A stretch of DNA of 64,000 nt from Anaerovibrio sp. RM50 (GTDB lineage: Bacteria; Bacillota; Negativicutes; Selenomonadales; Selenomonadaceae): the NCBI RefSeq assembly GCF_000622005.1, contig NZ_JHWV01000006.1, positions 62,001 through 126,000 of the forward strand, in the 5' to 3' direction. Positions 50,916-60,038 of this stretch are shown here, piece by piece. The translations under genes were made by a program, and so were the position numbers. Each line of letters begins with the position of its first letter. The first letter of the stretch is position 1. The notes beneath the pieces are model-generated. The model saw only the letters and a program-made list of their open reading frames with translations, did no database searches and was not told the origin of the DNA.

Positions 50916-51368
50916 TCAATAAGCAACTGTAAGCGTAATGTCTTCTGCCCACGGCTTGCCCTTTACAACAAACCTTACATACAGTGAGTCGCTTCCGTCC
51001 CACTGAAATTCAAACTCTCTGACGTACTCAGTGATAGGATTGACCATCAAAGCCTCTGTGACTGTACGCTGAATAATGCTTTCAACGCCTTCAACGTCTG
51101 TTACGGATTTGATACCTTCCTGAATCTCTACTCCAACGCTGTTACTGTAAGCCAGCTTCGTGAAACGCTCTGTAACGCATTGTTTCAAACACCACTGAAT
51201 GAATGTATCCTTGCCGCTGGCAAGCACCATTTTGTTGGCTCCGTCCAGTACGAAGTCACCAGTATCATAATCAAAGGCAACTGACTGTTTGTATACTTGT
51301 TCTTGGTCAACCTGCCCAGGCGGTATCAACGTAGGCAAATTCACAACTGGATATAAATTTTCTGCCAT
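50916..51368 (-). CDS. Baseplate wedge protein (DUF2634, XkdS-like)
   Basis: 150 residues. LPTLIPPGQVDQEQ, FDYDTGDFVLDGANKMVLAS and IQWCLKQCVTERF are hallmarks of the DUF2634/gp25-like lysozyme-fold baseplate protein. Joins sheath and baseplate. AGGAG before the ATG. Confidence 0.9.
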   Translation of the reverse strand: MAENLYPVVNLPTLIPPGQVDQEQVYKQSVAFDYDTGDFVLDGANKMVLASGKDTFIQWCLKQCVTERFTKLAYSNSVGVEIQEGIKSVTDVEGVESIIQRTVTEALMVNPITEYVREFEFQWDGSDSLYVRFVVKGKPWAEDITLTVAY

Positions 51369-51379
51369 GTTATCAGCTC

Positions 51380-51775
51380 CTATCCGACACGGTCTCCACT
51401 GAGGACAATATCAACGACAACAGCTTCATTCTGTACCCACGCCACAAGTACCTTATCATTCGGTCTGATCCAGTACATCTTTTCTGGAAGCTCAACCTGA
51501 TTGATATGTGCGCCACCGTACCCAGCATCTGGCTGGCTGTGTTCACCATCGTAATAGGTCTTGGTCAGCGGAACGCTTGGGTCGTAGGTTATGCACCTGC
51601 AAACCGAGTATTCGTGCTTCGGTATTGGTACAGGAAACGTGTTTGTGGTCAAGCTGTAGTCAGCGTTAATAATTCCAAAATCGAGAACAAGCGGCTGTTC
51701 AGATACTTCGCTGGCAATACTTCCAAGCAGACTGGCAAGCTTATTCATGCCAGCATTACCCATCTTTTCTGCCAT
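51380..51775 (-). CDS. Baseplate protein, DUF2577 (XkdR-like)
   Basis: 131 residues. LVLDFGIINADYSLTTNTFP, VCRCITYDPSVPL and VLVAWVQNEAVVVDIVLSGD correspond to the OB-fold-like DUF2577/XkdR protein encoded between hub and XkdS genes. GGGAG precedes the ATG. Confidence 0.85.
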   Translation of the reverse strand: MAEKMGNAGMNKLASLLGSIASEVSEQPLVLDFGIINADYSLTTNTFPVPIPKHEYSVCRCITYDPSVPLTKTYYDGEHSQPDAGYGGAHINQVELPEKMYWIRPNDKVLVAWVQNEAVVVDIVLSGDRVG

Positions 51776-51780
51776 AGCAA

Positions 51781-52866
51781 TCAGCTCCCTGTGTACTCAT
51801 CTTCGGTTACTGTATCTAACTCAACATAGGTTTCACCATTTGCCTCGGCTACTTCCCTGTTCTTTTTCTTGTCTTCATCTAGTTTCATGGTCATGGTCTT
51901 ATTCTCAGCATTATGCTGGATTGACTGTACAAAGAAATATCCGTGTACAGTATTCGCATGAACCCTTATTCTGTCTCCCTTCCTTATGAAAGGAACGTCT
52001 GGTGCCTGAACGCTTGTGGAGCGTTTCATACCACCTTTTTCTTTCAGCAGCTCATTGGCTGCCTTGGTCGCATCATCGAGGCTCTTGTCTGTGTCTCGTT
52101 GATAAATCTCCTGTCGGACTCCATAAGTCTCAGTCTTTTTGCTTATAACAGACTCAACCTTCTGGTGTCCTTCCTTGTCTTCCTTACCGACAATGACAAC
52201 TCTGGTCACAACATTGCTGCAATCAAACGTGTCTGTCGTCTTTACCAAATTATCATCCATTCCAAAATGGTATATGTCTTCATTACCGCCTCTTGGAACA
52301 ATATCAAGTACACCCTTGTTCGCCCTGACAAAGAATGAGCCAGCACCCTTTTTCTTGGCATCATCAAGAACCTTGAAAATCATGTCGCTAAGGTATTCAT
52401 TCTTGAAAGCAAACTTGGCGTGCTTCACATCTGGACCTTGATAGTTGTACTTAACGCTCCAGTCATCAAGGATTTTGCAGATGATAGCCTTGCTCGTTGC
52501 TCCATCAGAAAAATACCTGTTTTCTTTGTTGTGCCTTAGAGCTATAGCCTCATCGTAAGCAGTTATACTTATGGACTGAGTGCCGTTATTTTCATTGACT
52601 CCCCAGCTCATAACCGTACCTCTGATAACTTCTTCGCTCTTTCCGTCTATAACGGAATAAACAAAAATCGGTGTCATCGGCACAATCATTTCGTGCATGT
52701 ACTTGCCTTTGTACTGTGCATCATAAATATCAAGACTGATCCTCGCACTCAGTTCCTTGGCTCCTTCTTCCCATCCAAGCTTGGTAGAGATGTCGGTAAT
52801 ATCAATCTGCTCACCTTCTGGCGTAACAGCTACTATCCTGTATGAAACTTTTGCAATATCAATCAT
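51781..52866 (-). CDS. Tail hub protein (XkdQ-like)
   Basis: 361 residues from ATG 52866 (AGTAGGTG upstream). The pattern VRYIVAVTPEG-type N terminus, ARISLDIYDAQYKGKYMHEM, RYFSDGATSKAIICKILDDW and RKGDRIRVHANTVHGYFFVQ matches the gp27/gpD-like hub XkdQ. It is next to LysM and baseplate genes as in PBSX. Confidence 0.9.
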   Translation of the reverse strand: MIDIAKVSYRIVAVTPEGEQIDITDISTKLGWEEGAKELSARISLDIYDAQYKGKYMHEMIVPMTPIFVYSVIDGKSEEVIRGTVMSWGVNENNGTQSISITAYDEAIALRHNKENRYFSDGATSKAIICKILDDWSVKYNYQGPDVKHAKFAFKNEYLSDMIFKVLDDAKKKGAGSFFVRANKGVLDIVPRGGNEDIYHFGMDDNLVKTTDTFDCSNVVTRVVIVGKEDKEGHQKVESVISKKTETYGVRQEIYQRDTDKSLDDATKAANELLKEKGGMKRSTSVQAPDVPFIRKGDRIRVHANTVHGYFFVQSIQHNAENKTMTMKLDEDKKKNREVAEANGETYVELDTVTEDEYTGS

Positions 52867-52878
52867 TTGCAACACCTA

Positions 52879-53679
52879 CTATTTGGATGGCATGTTCAGC
52901 TCCTGCCCAGCATATATCATGTCAGGGTCGCTGATTTTGTCCTTATTCAAATCGTAAATCTCCTGCCACCTTGAACCATCGCCAAGCTTGTCCTGTGCGA
53001 TACTCCATAAGCTGTCACCACTTGAAACTGTGGCAGTAGCTTCAACGGGCTTCTCTGGTCTGCTTTTAAGCTGGTTGCCTTCCGTCTGCTTGTTCTCGTC
53101 CTTTTCTGAAACAGTTTTTACAAGCATTGGCTCAGCAGCTATAAACTCTATGGAATAATTGATACTTCCACCAGTACCTTCATAGCTGTAATCAAAGGAC
53201 TTTATGTACACATCCATGTTTATTCCAGTTTGCGTGATCAGGAGCTTCAGCTTATTTCCAGCCTTTCTCCATTCGTCAAGAATAGATGCTACTTCATCAG
53301 GCTTCTTCCAATACTCAGCAAAAACAAAACCGTAGTTGCTCATTGCTTCGCTTGGCAGTACAGATGACCAACTTACACCAGCCAAATTCTGCCCTCGTGG
53401 TATCTGGACTTCACCCTTTTCGATGATGTTGTAGGTCTGGAAACGTCCATCTTTCTTGACAGAAACCTTGTCTGGCGTCAGCGCAAGCGTAATACTTTGG
53501 TCGTTTTCAAGATTCGATATAGTCACCTTGGCAACAGTGAATCTCTGCACCTGCGACAACTGTAGCTTCATCAGCGCACTGCGTAATGGTCCTTTTATCT
53601 TAAAAAACTGGTTATTCAAAAGAGCAGAAGATATACTCCTGCCCTTCATGATGTTTCCTGATATGAAATTAAATGCCAT
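52879..53679 (-). CDS. LysM-domain tail protein (XkdP-like)
   Basis: 266 residues from ATG 53679 (GAGGTGG upstream). The N-terminal part is a tail-tube-hub connector (ITLALTPDKVSVKKDG, QNLAGVSWSSVLPSE). A C-terminal LysM domain follows (VSSGDSLWSIAQDKLGDGSR, then WQEIYDLNK and AGQELNMP), which binds peptidoglycan. A homologue of XkdP. Confidence 0.92.
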   Translation of the reverse strand: MAFNFISGNIMKGRSISSALLNNQFFKIKGPLRSALMKLQLSQVQRFTVAKVTISNLENDQSITLALTPDKVSVKKDGRFQTYNIIEKGEVQIPRGQNLAGVSWSSVLPSEAMSNYGFVFAEYWKKPDEVASILDEWRKAGNKLKLLITQTGINMDVYIKSFDYSYEGTGGSINYSIEFIAAEPMLVKTVSEKDENKQTEGNQLKSRPEKPVEATATVSSGDSLWSIAQDKLGDGSRWQEIYDLNKDKISDPDMIYAGQELNMPSK

Positions 53680-53689
53680 AAAAACCACC

Positions 53690-56600
53690 TCATGCTCTCA
53701 AAGGCTGGTTATTTCGGATAGCACCAACATGTTCTGCAATTTTGGCAGCTACCCTGTCTGCGATTATGCTCATATTTTCATTTATCTGAGACATAATGCT
53801 CGCTGTATCAGCGTTTCCATCAGAATTTATAACGAAGCTAGGGGCGATACCGCCTATATCAACTGAAATGCTCATAGAAGCCATGTTATCAGTTCCTAAT
53901 GTATTTGTATTAGGTACTAACGTATCATCGCTTGTGAGCCATTTTGGAGCATCGTTTATTCCGAGCATCGTTGCCGTTCTCTCGAATAAGTCAAAAGCTC
54001 TGTCTCTAGCACCTGCTCCGAGTGGAATAACTACCTCTGGACCGTTCTCACCTATCAGGGTGTGCTGTGGCGAGAATACAAAACCACCACCAGCTCTCTG
54101 AGTTTCACTTCCGCTACCCTTGCCAGTGATGCTTGCACCGATATTTCTTGCCTTGTCCAAAAATTCACCAATACCGCCAAACTTTTCTTTCAGCGGATTA
54201 ATGACATTTTCTTCAAACCATGCAACAACACCATTCCAAGCATTCTTGACAGCATTAACAGCATTTTCAAAAGCAGCCTTTATGGTTTCGTATACCGAGT
54301 TCGCACGGTCACACAATGGCGACCATATTGTACTTTCAAACCAGCCAGTCAGTTGTCCCCATAATGAGCATACAAAGTCCCATGCAGACTGGAAATATCC
54401 AGTCATAGTCTCATAAAGAGCAGCAACCTCATCACACAATGGAGTCCAGACACTTTCTTCAAACCAGCTTGACGTAGAACTGAACAAACTACAGATGTAA
54501 TCCCACGCCATCTGGAAATACTCAGACAGTGTCTCGTATACATCGTTGACACGGTCACAAAGAGGAGTCCAGACACTTTCTTCAAACCAAGCAGCAACAG
54601 GGGTAAATATTTCAACCAAGCACTCCCATGCAGCGTTGAATGCGTCTACCCAAGGCTGAACAAATACATCGTAATAAAGACCAGCAGCCATTACGAACAA
54701 GCCAATAACCGTATTGATTACATCCCACACGGCAGTAGATACTTCATCAAATACACCGCAGACATAATCAATTTCGTTTCCTATGGCGTTTCCTATTTCA
54801 TCAATAGTGCCAGTAACAGTTTCATAAACCGAGTTGAAGGTTTCAGCTATAGAATTATATACAGAATCAAAAGCCTCTCCTATGGTGTTTCCTATGCTGT
54901 CAATAGTTTCAACTATCGTTCCATAGATAGCGTCAAAATTCTCACCTATAGCACTTCCTATGAAGTCACCAAGCAGTGAGCCTAGCATACCGCCTATCAT
55001 TGTACCGACAGGACCACCAACCATAGTTCCTACAATACCGCCAGCGATACCACCAACAGTAGAGCCTATTGCTCCTCCAACTGCTCCATTTTCACTTGCT
55101 CTATTGGCAACTTGCTGGTCGTACTCAGCTTGCTTGGCTTCTGCAAGGTTCTGTTCGACCTCGGTCATATCCATACCGTTAGCCTTATGGAAGTCATACT
55201 GTTCCTGAGCCTTCTTGACAGCATCAGACATCTGTGCTTCCTGTGCTGCGTTTGCTTCCTTGGTCGAATAAACATCGTAAGCACCAAATCCAGCAGCCAT
55301 TACGCCAGCTAAAATACCACCGCCATATTTACTGCCAAATTTGCCCAATTTTGCAAGCGCTCCTTTGCTTCCACCTTTGGTTGCAGCAGTTTCTGCGCCT
55401 TTAGCAGCTCCTCCTGCTCCAGCTTTTCCACCTTTACCGCCTTTACCACCTTCACCGCTACCGCCGCTGCCAGCATCAACGCCAGGCGGATAATAATCTG
55501 GACCGCCTTCAACCATGTTCTTGGCATTGACAATAACAGTATTGGCGCTTATAGCCATATCCTTTGGAGATGGAATATTCGGTATATCACCACCACCGCC
55601 AGCCTCTTTCATCTTTCCATATACGTCAGTGACAGCGTCTATAGCGTCTTTACTAAGACCAGCTATCTTGTACAGTCCTGCAGCCAATGCTCCACCAGCA
55701 AGGATGGAACCAACGCCATCCAGTTTCAGGAACTCATCTTTGAGCTGTTTGATAACATCCAGCACAATCCTTCCAATATCAGAGATGTCCAAACCATCCT
55801 CAAGGTACTTAGTCAGCTTTTCAATATCCTTGGTAAGACCCTGAACAAAATCACGCAGGAAATTACCACTGCCAGTGCCAGTCATAAGCTTTAGCTGGAA
55901 TGTTTCCCAAGCAGAACCGAGCAAGGTAATATCACCTGCAAGGTTGTCGAGCTTCGCTTTCGACTGCCTGTCAGCAGCTCCAGTTGCATTATCAATAGCA
56001 CCAGCAAGCTTGTTGTAATCATCTGCTGTAGCATTGACTATAGACTGCAAACCAGCCATAGATTCAAGACCAACCATATCAGCAGCCGCCTGAGCTTTCT
56101 CAGCATCAGTCAGTCCAGCAAAGCCTTTGCGTAACTGATCAAGAACTTCCTTAAACGGTTTCATCGTGCCATCAGCATTCTTGACGTTGATACCGAGTCT
56201 TTCAATCCAAGCAGCTCCTTCTTTGGTCGGTGAAATCATCTTTGCGATGATGTTTCTCAACTGACTACCAGACTGTTCGCCTTTAAGACCAGCATTAGCC
56301 ATCAAGCCCAAAGCAAGGTTTACGTCCTCGATACTATATTTCAGGGAACCTGCCAACGGTGCAACATACTTGAATGAATAACCAAGCAAGCCTACATTCG
56401 TATTTGCGTTGGATGCTGTCTGAGCCAAAACATCAGCAAACTTAGCAGAGTCACTTGCCTGTAGTCCGAATGCAGTCAAGGCATCGGTTACAATATCAGA
56501 TACTCTGCCCAAGTCTTCACCAGACGCAGCAGCCAACTTGATAATACCTTCAACACCGTTTACCATATCCTCTGTTTTCCAGCCAGCCATAGCCATATAC

Positions 56601-57199
56601 TCAAACGCTTTCGCTGACTCAGTTGCAGAGAATACGGTTGTTCCACCCATTTCCATAGCCTTGTCTGTGAGCTTTTGTAACTCAGCTCCAGTAGCTCCTG
56701 AAATTGCACCAACAGCACTCATCTGCTTTTCAAAGCTTTTGTATGTCTGAACGGTGTCGTAGATACCATATCCAATACCAGCTCCAGCAAGCATCTGTGC
56801 AGAAAAGCCAGTCATGGACTGGAGTGCAGCATTCGCCTTTCCAGCCATGTTCTGCCTTACATTTACCGTTGCGCTCCATACTCTTGAAGTGAGAGACTTC
56901 AGTTCTCCATGAATTTTTTTGATCGAGGCACTGGCTCTGTCCAATGCTTTAATCGTCACGTTGTAACCCTTGCCTGTGATACTTCTCAACGCACCACGGA
57001 TTTTACTGCCTTCTGGAGTAACACGGTCTATAGCACGAATTACAACATTATATTCACTTGCAGCCATCTTCTTCAGTCTGGCAGTGGTCCTGTCAACAGT
57101 ACGGTCAAAGTTCTTGAGGTTCTTTTCAGCACTTCTCAGCCCTTGGCTAGTCTTATCATGTGTCTGTATATCAATGTCAATAACATGTGCTTTAGCCAT
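53690..57199 (-). CDS. Phage tail tape measure protein
   Basis: 1169 residues, the longest prophage gene. Coiled-coil N terminus, a conserved TMP segment SESAKAFEYMAMAGW, AGLKGEQSGSQLRNIIAKMI, then Gly/Ala-rich hydrophobic helices (LAKLGKFGSKYGGGILAGVM; GAIGSTVGGIAGGIVGTMVG). Between about residues 860 and 1010 a ~40-residue unit (WFEESVWTPLCDxVxxxYET..) is repeated four to five times. The C terminus carries FVFSPQHTLIGENGPEVVIP, a motif shared with Firmicute phage TMPs. Sets the tail length. AGGAG precedes the ATG. Confidence 0.97.
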   Translation of the reverse strand: MAKAHVIDIDIQTHDKTSQGLRSAEKNLKNFDRTVDRTTARLKKMAASEYNVVIRAIDRVTPEGSKIRGALRSITGKGYNVTIKALDRASASIKKIHGELKSLTSRVWSATVNVRQNMAGKANAALQSMTGFSAQMLAGAGIGYGIYDTVQTYKSFEKQMSAVGAISGATGAELQKLTDKAMEMGGTTVFSATESAKAFEYMAMAGWKTEDMVNGVEGIIKLAAASGEDLGRVSDIVTDALTAFGLQASDSAKFADVLAQTASNANTNVGLLGYSFKYVAPLAGSLKYSIEDVNLALGLMANAGLKGEQSGSQLRNIIAKMISPTKEGAAWIERLGINVKNADGTMKPFKEVLDQLRKGFAGLTDAEKAQAAADMVGLESMAGLQSIVNATADDYNKLAGAIDNATGAADRQSKAKLDNLAGDITLLGSAWETFQLKLMTGTGSGNFLRDFVQGLTKDIEKLTKYLEDGLDISDIGRIVLDVIKQLKDEFLKLDGVGSILAGGALAAGLYKIAGLSKDAIDAVTDVYGKMKEAGGGGDIPNIPSPKDMAISANTVIVNAKNMVEGGPDYYPPGVDAGSGGSGEGGKGGKGGKAGAGGAAKGAETAATKGGSKGALAKLGKFGSKYGGGILAGVMAAGFGAYDVYSTKEANAAQEAQMSDAVKKAQEQYDFHKANGMDMTEVEQNLAEAKQAEYDQQVANRASENGAVGGAIGSTVGGIAGGIVGTMVGGPVGTMIGGMLGSLLGDFIGSAIGENFDAIYGTIVETIDSIGNTIGEAFDSVYNSIAETFNSVYETVTGTIDEIGNAIGNEIDYVCGVFDEVSTAVWDVINTVIGLFVMAAGLYYDVFVQPWVDAFNAAWECLVEIFTPVAAWFEESVWTPLCDRVNDVYETLSEYFQMAWDYICSLFSSTSSWFEESVWTPLCDEVAALYETMTGYFQSAWDFVCSLWGQLTGWFESTIWSPLCDRANSVYETIKAAFENAVNAVKNAWNGVVAWFEENVINPLKEKFGGIGEFLDKARNIGASITGKGSGSETQRAGGGFVFSPQHTLIGENGPEVVIPLGAGARDRAFDLFERTATMLGINDAPKWLTSDDTLVPNTNTLGTDNMASMSISVDIGGIAPSFVINSDGNADTASIMSQINENMSIIADRVAAKIAEHVGAIRNNQPLRA

Positions 57200-57204
57200 A
57201 ATAA

Positions 57205-57360
57205 CTACTCCTTCGGTTTCTCAGCGTCCAACTGAGCTAACATACTGGCTCTAATAAAAGCCCTAACCTGTGGCGTTTTAGATGCGTATTCATCAGGCGT
57301 AATATGCAGTCTTTGTAAAATGAAATGGAGCAGGGTGGTTTCTCCTCCTGCTCCAATCAG
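57205..57360 (-). CDS. -1 frame extension of the tail chaperone (gpG-T analogue)
   Basis: Open frame, reached only by -1 shift from the 57357-57896 gene at the slippery heptamer. It adds 51 residues: LIGAGGETTLLHFILQRLHI, TPDEYASKTPQVRAFIRASM, LAQLDAEKPKE, ending at TAG 57205. The sequence pattern (LL..IL...HITPDEY..K..RAFI.A.) is that of the T-part of tail chaperones in Gram-positive phages. It has no start codon or ribosome binding site of its own. The gene ends 5 nt before the tape measure ATG. Confidence 0.85.
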   Translation of the reverse strand: MIGAGGETTLLHFILQRLHITPDEYASKTPQVRAFIRASMLAQLDAEKPKE

Positions 57361-57366
57361 TTTTTT
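57326..57366 (-). promoter_or_regulatory. Programmed -1 frameshift signal
   Basis: Slippery A-AAA-AAC (57366-57360) directly before the zero-frame TGA stop. After a 4-nt spacer a stem TGGAGCAGG (57355-57347) / CCTGCTCCA (57334-57326) with a 12-nt loop follows. Confidence 0.85.
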
Positions 57367-57896
57367 ACTGCTTCTTCCAAATCACTAAGGCTGAAGCCTG
57401 AAATCTTATCAATCTGGTCGATTATCTCGTCCTTCTCTCCGCCCTTCAGAACAACATCAACAAGGTCAATCCCTGAAGCAACATTGAGCTTGTTCCATGC
57501 GTCCTTGTTGTCCCATAACGTCTTACGGTCTGCCTCAACAGTAGCAGTGTAAATCAACTGACTGCGGAAACGAACCTGATTAGTCGTCTCTGGAACCTGA
57601 ACACCAAGACGCTTGTTACGGACGTACTTGGTGTTCTTACGTCTGCACTTTTCGTATTCTTCCTCGGATAAAGGTCTGATACGGAATTTCAGCAACACCT
57701 TTTTATTTCTGATGATGCGAATGAGATAAGTCTCATCCTCACTGTCTTTGAAGCTGGCTGCGTCCAAAATAGCACTGAGAATATCTCCCTCGTACTCCTT
57801 CAGGTCGTCAGTCTTGTCTTTGCCATTAGTCTCCTCTACAGGTTCGATGATGTTGTCATCAATCTCATTCAGCTTAGCATCTTTCTGAATTGCCAT
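57357..57896 (-). CDS. Phage tail assembly chaperone (XkdN-like, gpG)
   Basis: 179 residues. VEETNGKDKTDDLKEYEGDI, then the basic core RIIRNKKVLLKFRIRPLSEE and a C-terminal LWDNKDAWNKLNVASGIDLV. This matches the XkdN-type chaperone that binds the tape measure protein. The gene ends at a stop placed right after a slippery sequence, so part of the ribosomes make a longer G-T product. AGGGGG precedes the ATG. Confidence 0.88.
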   Translation of the reverse strand: MAIQKDAKLNEIDDNIIEPVEETNGKDKTDDLKEYEGDILSAILDAASFKDSEDETYLIRIIRNKKVLLKFRIRPLSEEEYEKCRRKNTKYVRNKRLGVQVPETTNQVRFRSQLIYTATVEADRKTLWDNKDAWNKLNVASGIDLVDVVLKGGEKDEIIDQIDKISGFSLSDLEEAVKN

Positions 57897-57918
57897 AGTA
57901 ATAACCCCCTATAATTAC

Positions 57919-58380
57919 TTAATCAGAATAACTCAACAGGCTCTGAAGCTCAGGCGGTCTGTTGACGGTCAAGCTCCACTGACGTTTGATGATGTCACCA
58001 ACAGTCATATTCTGGAGGTCAACATTGCCAGACGGAACGCAATCTCTGAAAATCATACGCTCCTCAGTACCGTCTCTGCCCTTCAGTACGCCTTGGAAAG
58101 TCCACATAGTACCCTGACCACTGGTCATCATCTCGAACAGGTCAGTGATAAACTGGTTGTCCTCGATAACGCACTCAGTAAAGGTAAGAGATACCTGATA
58201 AGCCTGAAACGCCTCATGCTGCTGAGCATCCCCCAACGGCTGATAGGTTGCGTTGGTGATGTTGGTCTGCACCTGATACGTTTCTACGGTGGCAAGCATC
58301 TCGCCATCAGCGTTAAATAATACACCATCTTTTCCAGTGAATACTCTGCGTACATCGCTGGGTCCTCTCTTGTTAATCAT
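57919..58380 (-). CDS. Phage tail tube protein (XkdM-like)
   Basis: 153 residues. RVFTGKDGVLFNADGEMLAT, VSLTFTECVIEDNQFITDLF and DLQNMTVGDIIKRQWSLTVN are the layout of XkdM-type tube proteins of contractile tails. It polymerises into the inner tube. Adjacent to the sheath gene as in PBSX. Confidence 0.92.
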   Translation of the reverse strand: MINKRGPSDVRRVFTGKDGVLFNADGEMLATVETYQVQTNITNATYQPLGDAQQHEAFQAYQVSLTFTECVIEDNQFITDLFEMMTSGQGTMWTFQGVLKGRDGTEERMIFRDCVPSGNVDLQNMTVGDIIKRQWSLTVNRPPELQSLLSYSD

Positions 58381-58394
58381 AACAGTTTACCTCC

Positions 58395-59819
58395 TTAGCT
58401 GTTCTGGCTGAATCTGAACCGATAAGTCATGTAAATCTTCTCAAGGCTATCAATATCATCAATAGCAAGAGTGAACCATGCACTGTCACCTTCTGCTGGA
58501 TGTGCGGCATCCTCATAGATGGTGGAGCCATCAAATATCTTCTTCTCGCCAATCATTTCATTGATAACATTCTGAGCAGCCGCCATGACGGTCTGTCTGC
58601 CATCGGTATCGTTGTTAACCTTGGCAACGAGCTTTTCACAGGTAGAGTCAACTCTATCCATAAGCTCGAATCTGGTCTTGGTTCTGCGAATCTTCTTCCA
58701 GCCTTCGTCCTGATTGTCGTCTGGAGTAACAAGCGTATTGATAGCACTGTCAATCCAAATCTGATCACTGTCGTTTACGGACAGAACGAGACAACCACGC
58801 TGTTCAGCCTTAATCATCTCGCCATTGGTCATAGGCTCAATCAGCTCAACAGCATTCTTGATAACATCGTGAGTGATGGTCGTGTTGGTTTCAAAAGCAG
58901 CAATCATACCGCCAATTCTGGCAGCAGCATTCCAGCCTTCAAACTTCTTACCTTCACTGTCAACCCAACCATGAACAAGGTATACAACCTTTTCATCATT
59001 GATGGAAGCAGCCTTGGCAATACGTCTGTCCATATCCTCATAGCTGGTTCCAGCGATACAGGTCATTCCAAGATGACCAGTCTCATAGCTCTGCTCAACG
59101 AAGGACTCAAGAACAGCCTGTACGCCACTGTCGTCAGTATCAGCAACAATACAGTTCCACTTAAATCTCTCAAGAACGTCACTGCCCTTGGAATAACTGT
59201 TGATAGTAACAGTAGGATTCTTACCACCAGTCATTGGAGCCTGAGTGATGTTTGCCAGTGGAGATGCAACATAACCAGACGTCTTATCAAGCAAAACAGC
59301 ATTGAAGTTCTTACTGAGACGCATAGCTTCAACAAGGTTTTCTGGCTCATTGTTGCCAGCCTCAAAGCTGTACTGCTCGAAAATCTCAGTGCCATCATAG
59401 ATAACACACTGTCTCTCATTGGTAACAAGATTAGTGCGAACACTTACAGTGAACGCCCTGTCACCTGCATAAGCACCGTCAATCTGAACGATGTTCTGAC
59501 CGCTGGAGTTGGTCAGCTTAATAGTAGGAGCAACACCATCATCACCGCCAACACGGACAGCACGGATTGTGGTTGCACCGCCCTTGAAGCCTTCCTTCAG
59601 GACTTCTGTGCCTTCCCCTGTACCGTAGTAATCTGGGATGTTGTTAATCATAGTAACATCCATCTCAAACTGCTTGTTGAGCGGTCCCCAGTTGGACTGG
59701 AACAGTGCTGCAAGGACGCCATTGGTTGCGCCTACAGTCGATACATTGCCAGCATTCTCATACCGATAGTAGACACCGGGCCTTACCTTCTTTTCTCCAA
59801 TCGTAAAAGTACCAGACAT
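58395..59819 (-). CDS. Phage tail sheath protein (XkdK-like)
   Basis: 474 residues. MSGTFTIGEKKVRPGVYYRY (start of contractile-sheath family), middle RIGGMIAAFETNTTITHD, VELIEPMTNGEMIKAEQRGC and C-terminal RTKTRFELMDRVDSTCEKLV. It forms the contracting sheath around the tube. Its presence classifies the prophage as a myovirus. AGGTGG before the ATG. Confidence 0.96.
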   Translation of the reverse strand: MSGTFTIGEKKVRPGVYYRYENAGNVSTVGATNGVLAALFQSNWGPLNKQFEMDVTMINNIPDYYGTGEGTEVLKEGFKGGATTIRAVRVGGDDGVAPTIKLTNSSGQNIVQIDGAYAGDRAFTVSVRTNLVTNERQCVIYDGTEIFEQYSFEAGNNEPENLVEAMRLSKNFNAVLLDKTSGYVASPLANITQAPMTGGKNPTVTINSYSKGSDVLERFKWNCIVADTDDSGVQAVLESFVEQSYETGHLGMTCIAGTSYEDMDRRIAKAASINDEKVVYLVHGWVDSEGKKFEGWNAAARIGGMIAAFETNTTITHDVIKNAVELIEPMTNGEMIKAEQRGCLVLSVNDSDQIWIDSAINTLVTPDDNQDEGWKKIRRTKTRFELMDRVDSTCEKLVAKVNNDTDGRQTVMAAAQNVINEMIGEKKIFDGSTIYEDAAHPAEGDSAWFTLAIDDIDSLEKIYMTYRFRFSQNS

Positions 59820-60038
59820 TTAGTTTCCCACCTTTCTATCAGCAAAAGCAGTAACTTTTGCAATAGCCTCAGCCTTGGTTAAACGAGCATTCGCACATTC
59901 CTTCAAAGCCGCAGCTACCAAATATGGCTTATACTGACCATTAAACAAAGCGTTGCTTGCATTCACAATTTCATCAACGGAAAAAGTTTCTTCTGCAACC
60001 TTGTTTTTCTGAGGAGTATTCTTTGCTTCTTCACTCAT
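59820..60038 (-). CDS. Small phage protein between sheath and joining genes
   Basis: 72 residues, FSVDEIVNASNALFNGQYKP, helical, ends with ADRKVGN next to the sheath ATG. GAGGTG before the ATG. Similar small proteins in this location exist in PBSX-like phages but their function is unknown. Overlaps the 60031 gene by 8 nt. Confidence 0.65.
   Translation of the reverse strand: MSEEAKNTPQKNKVAEETFSVDEIVNASNALFNGQYKPYLVAAALKECANARLTKAEAIAKVTAFADRKVGN

Noticed and set aside
58500-59882. 460-codon plus-strand open frame opposite the tail sheath gene
   Set aside because: It lies fully antisense to the well-recognised sheath gene and has no ribosome binding site; its length reflects codon bias of the minus-strand gene.
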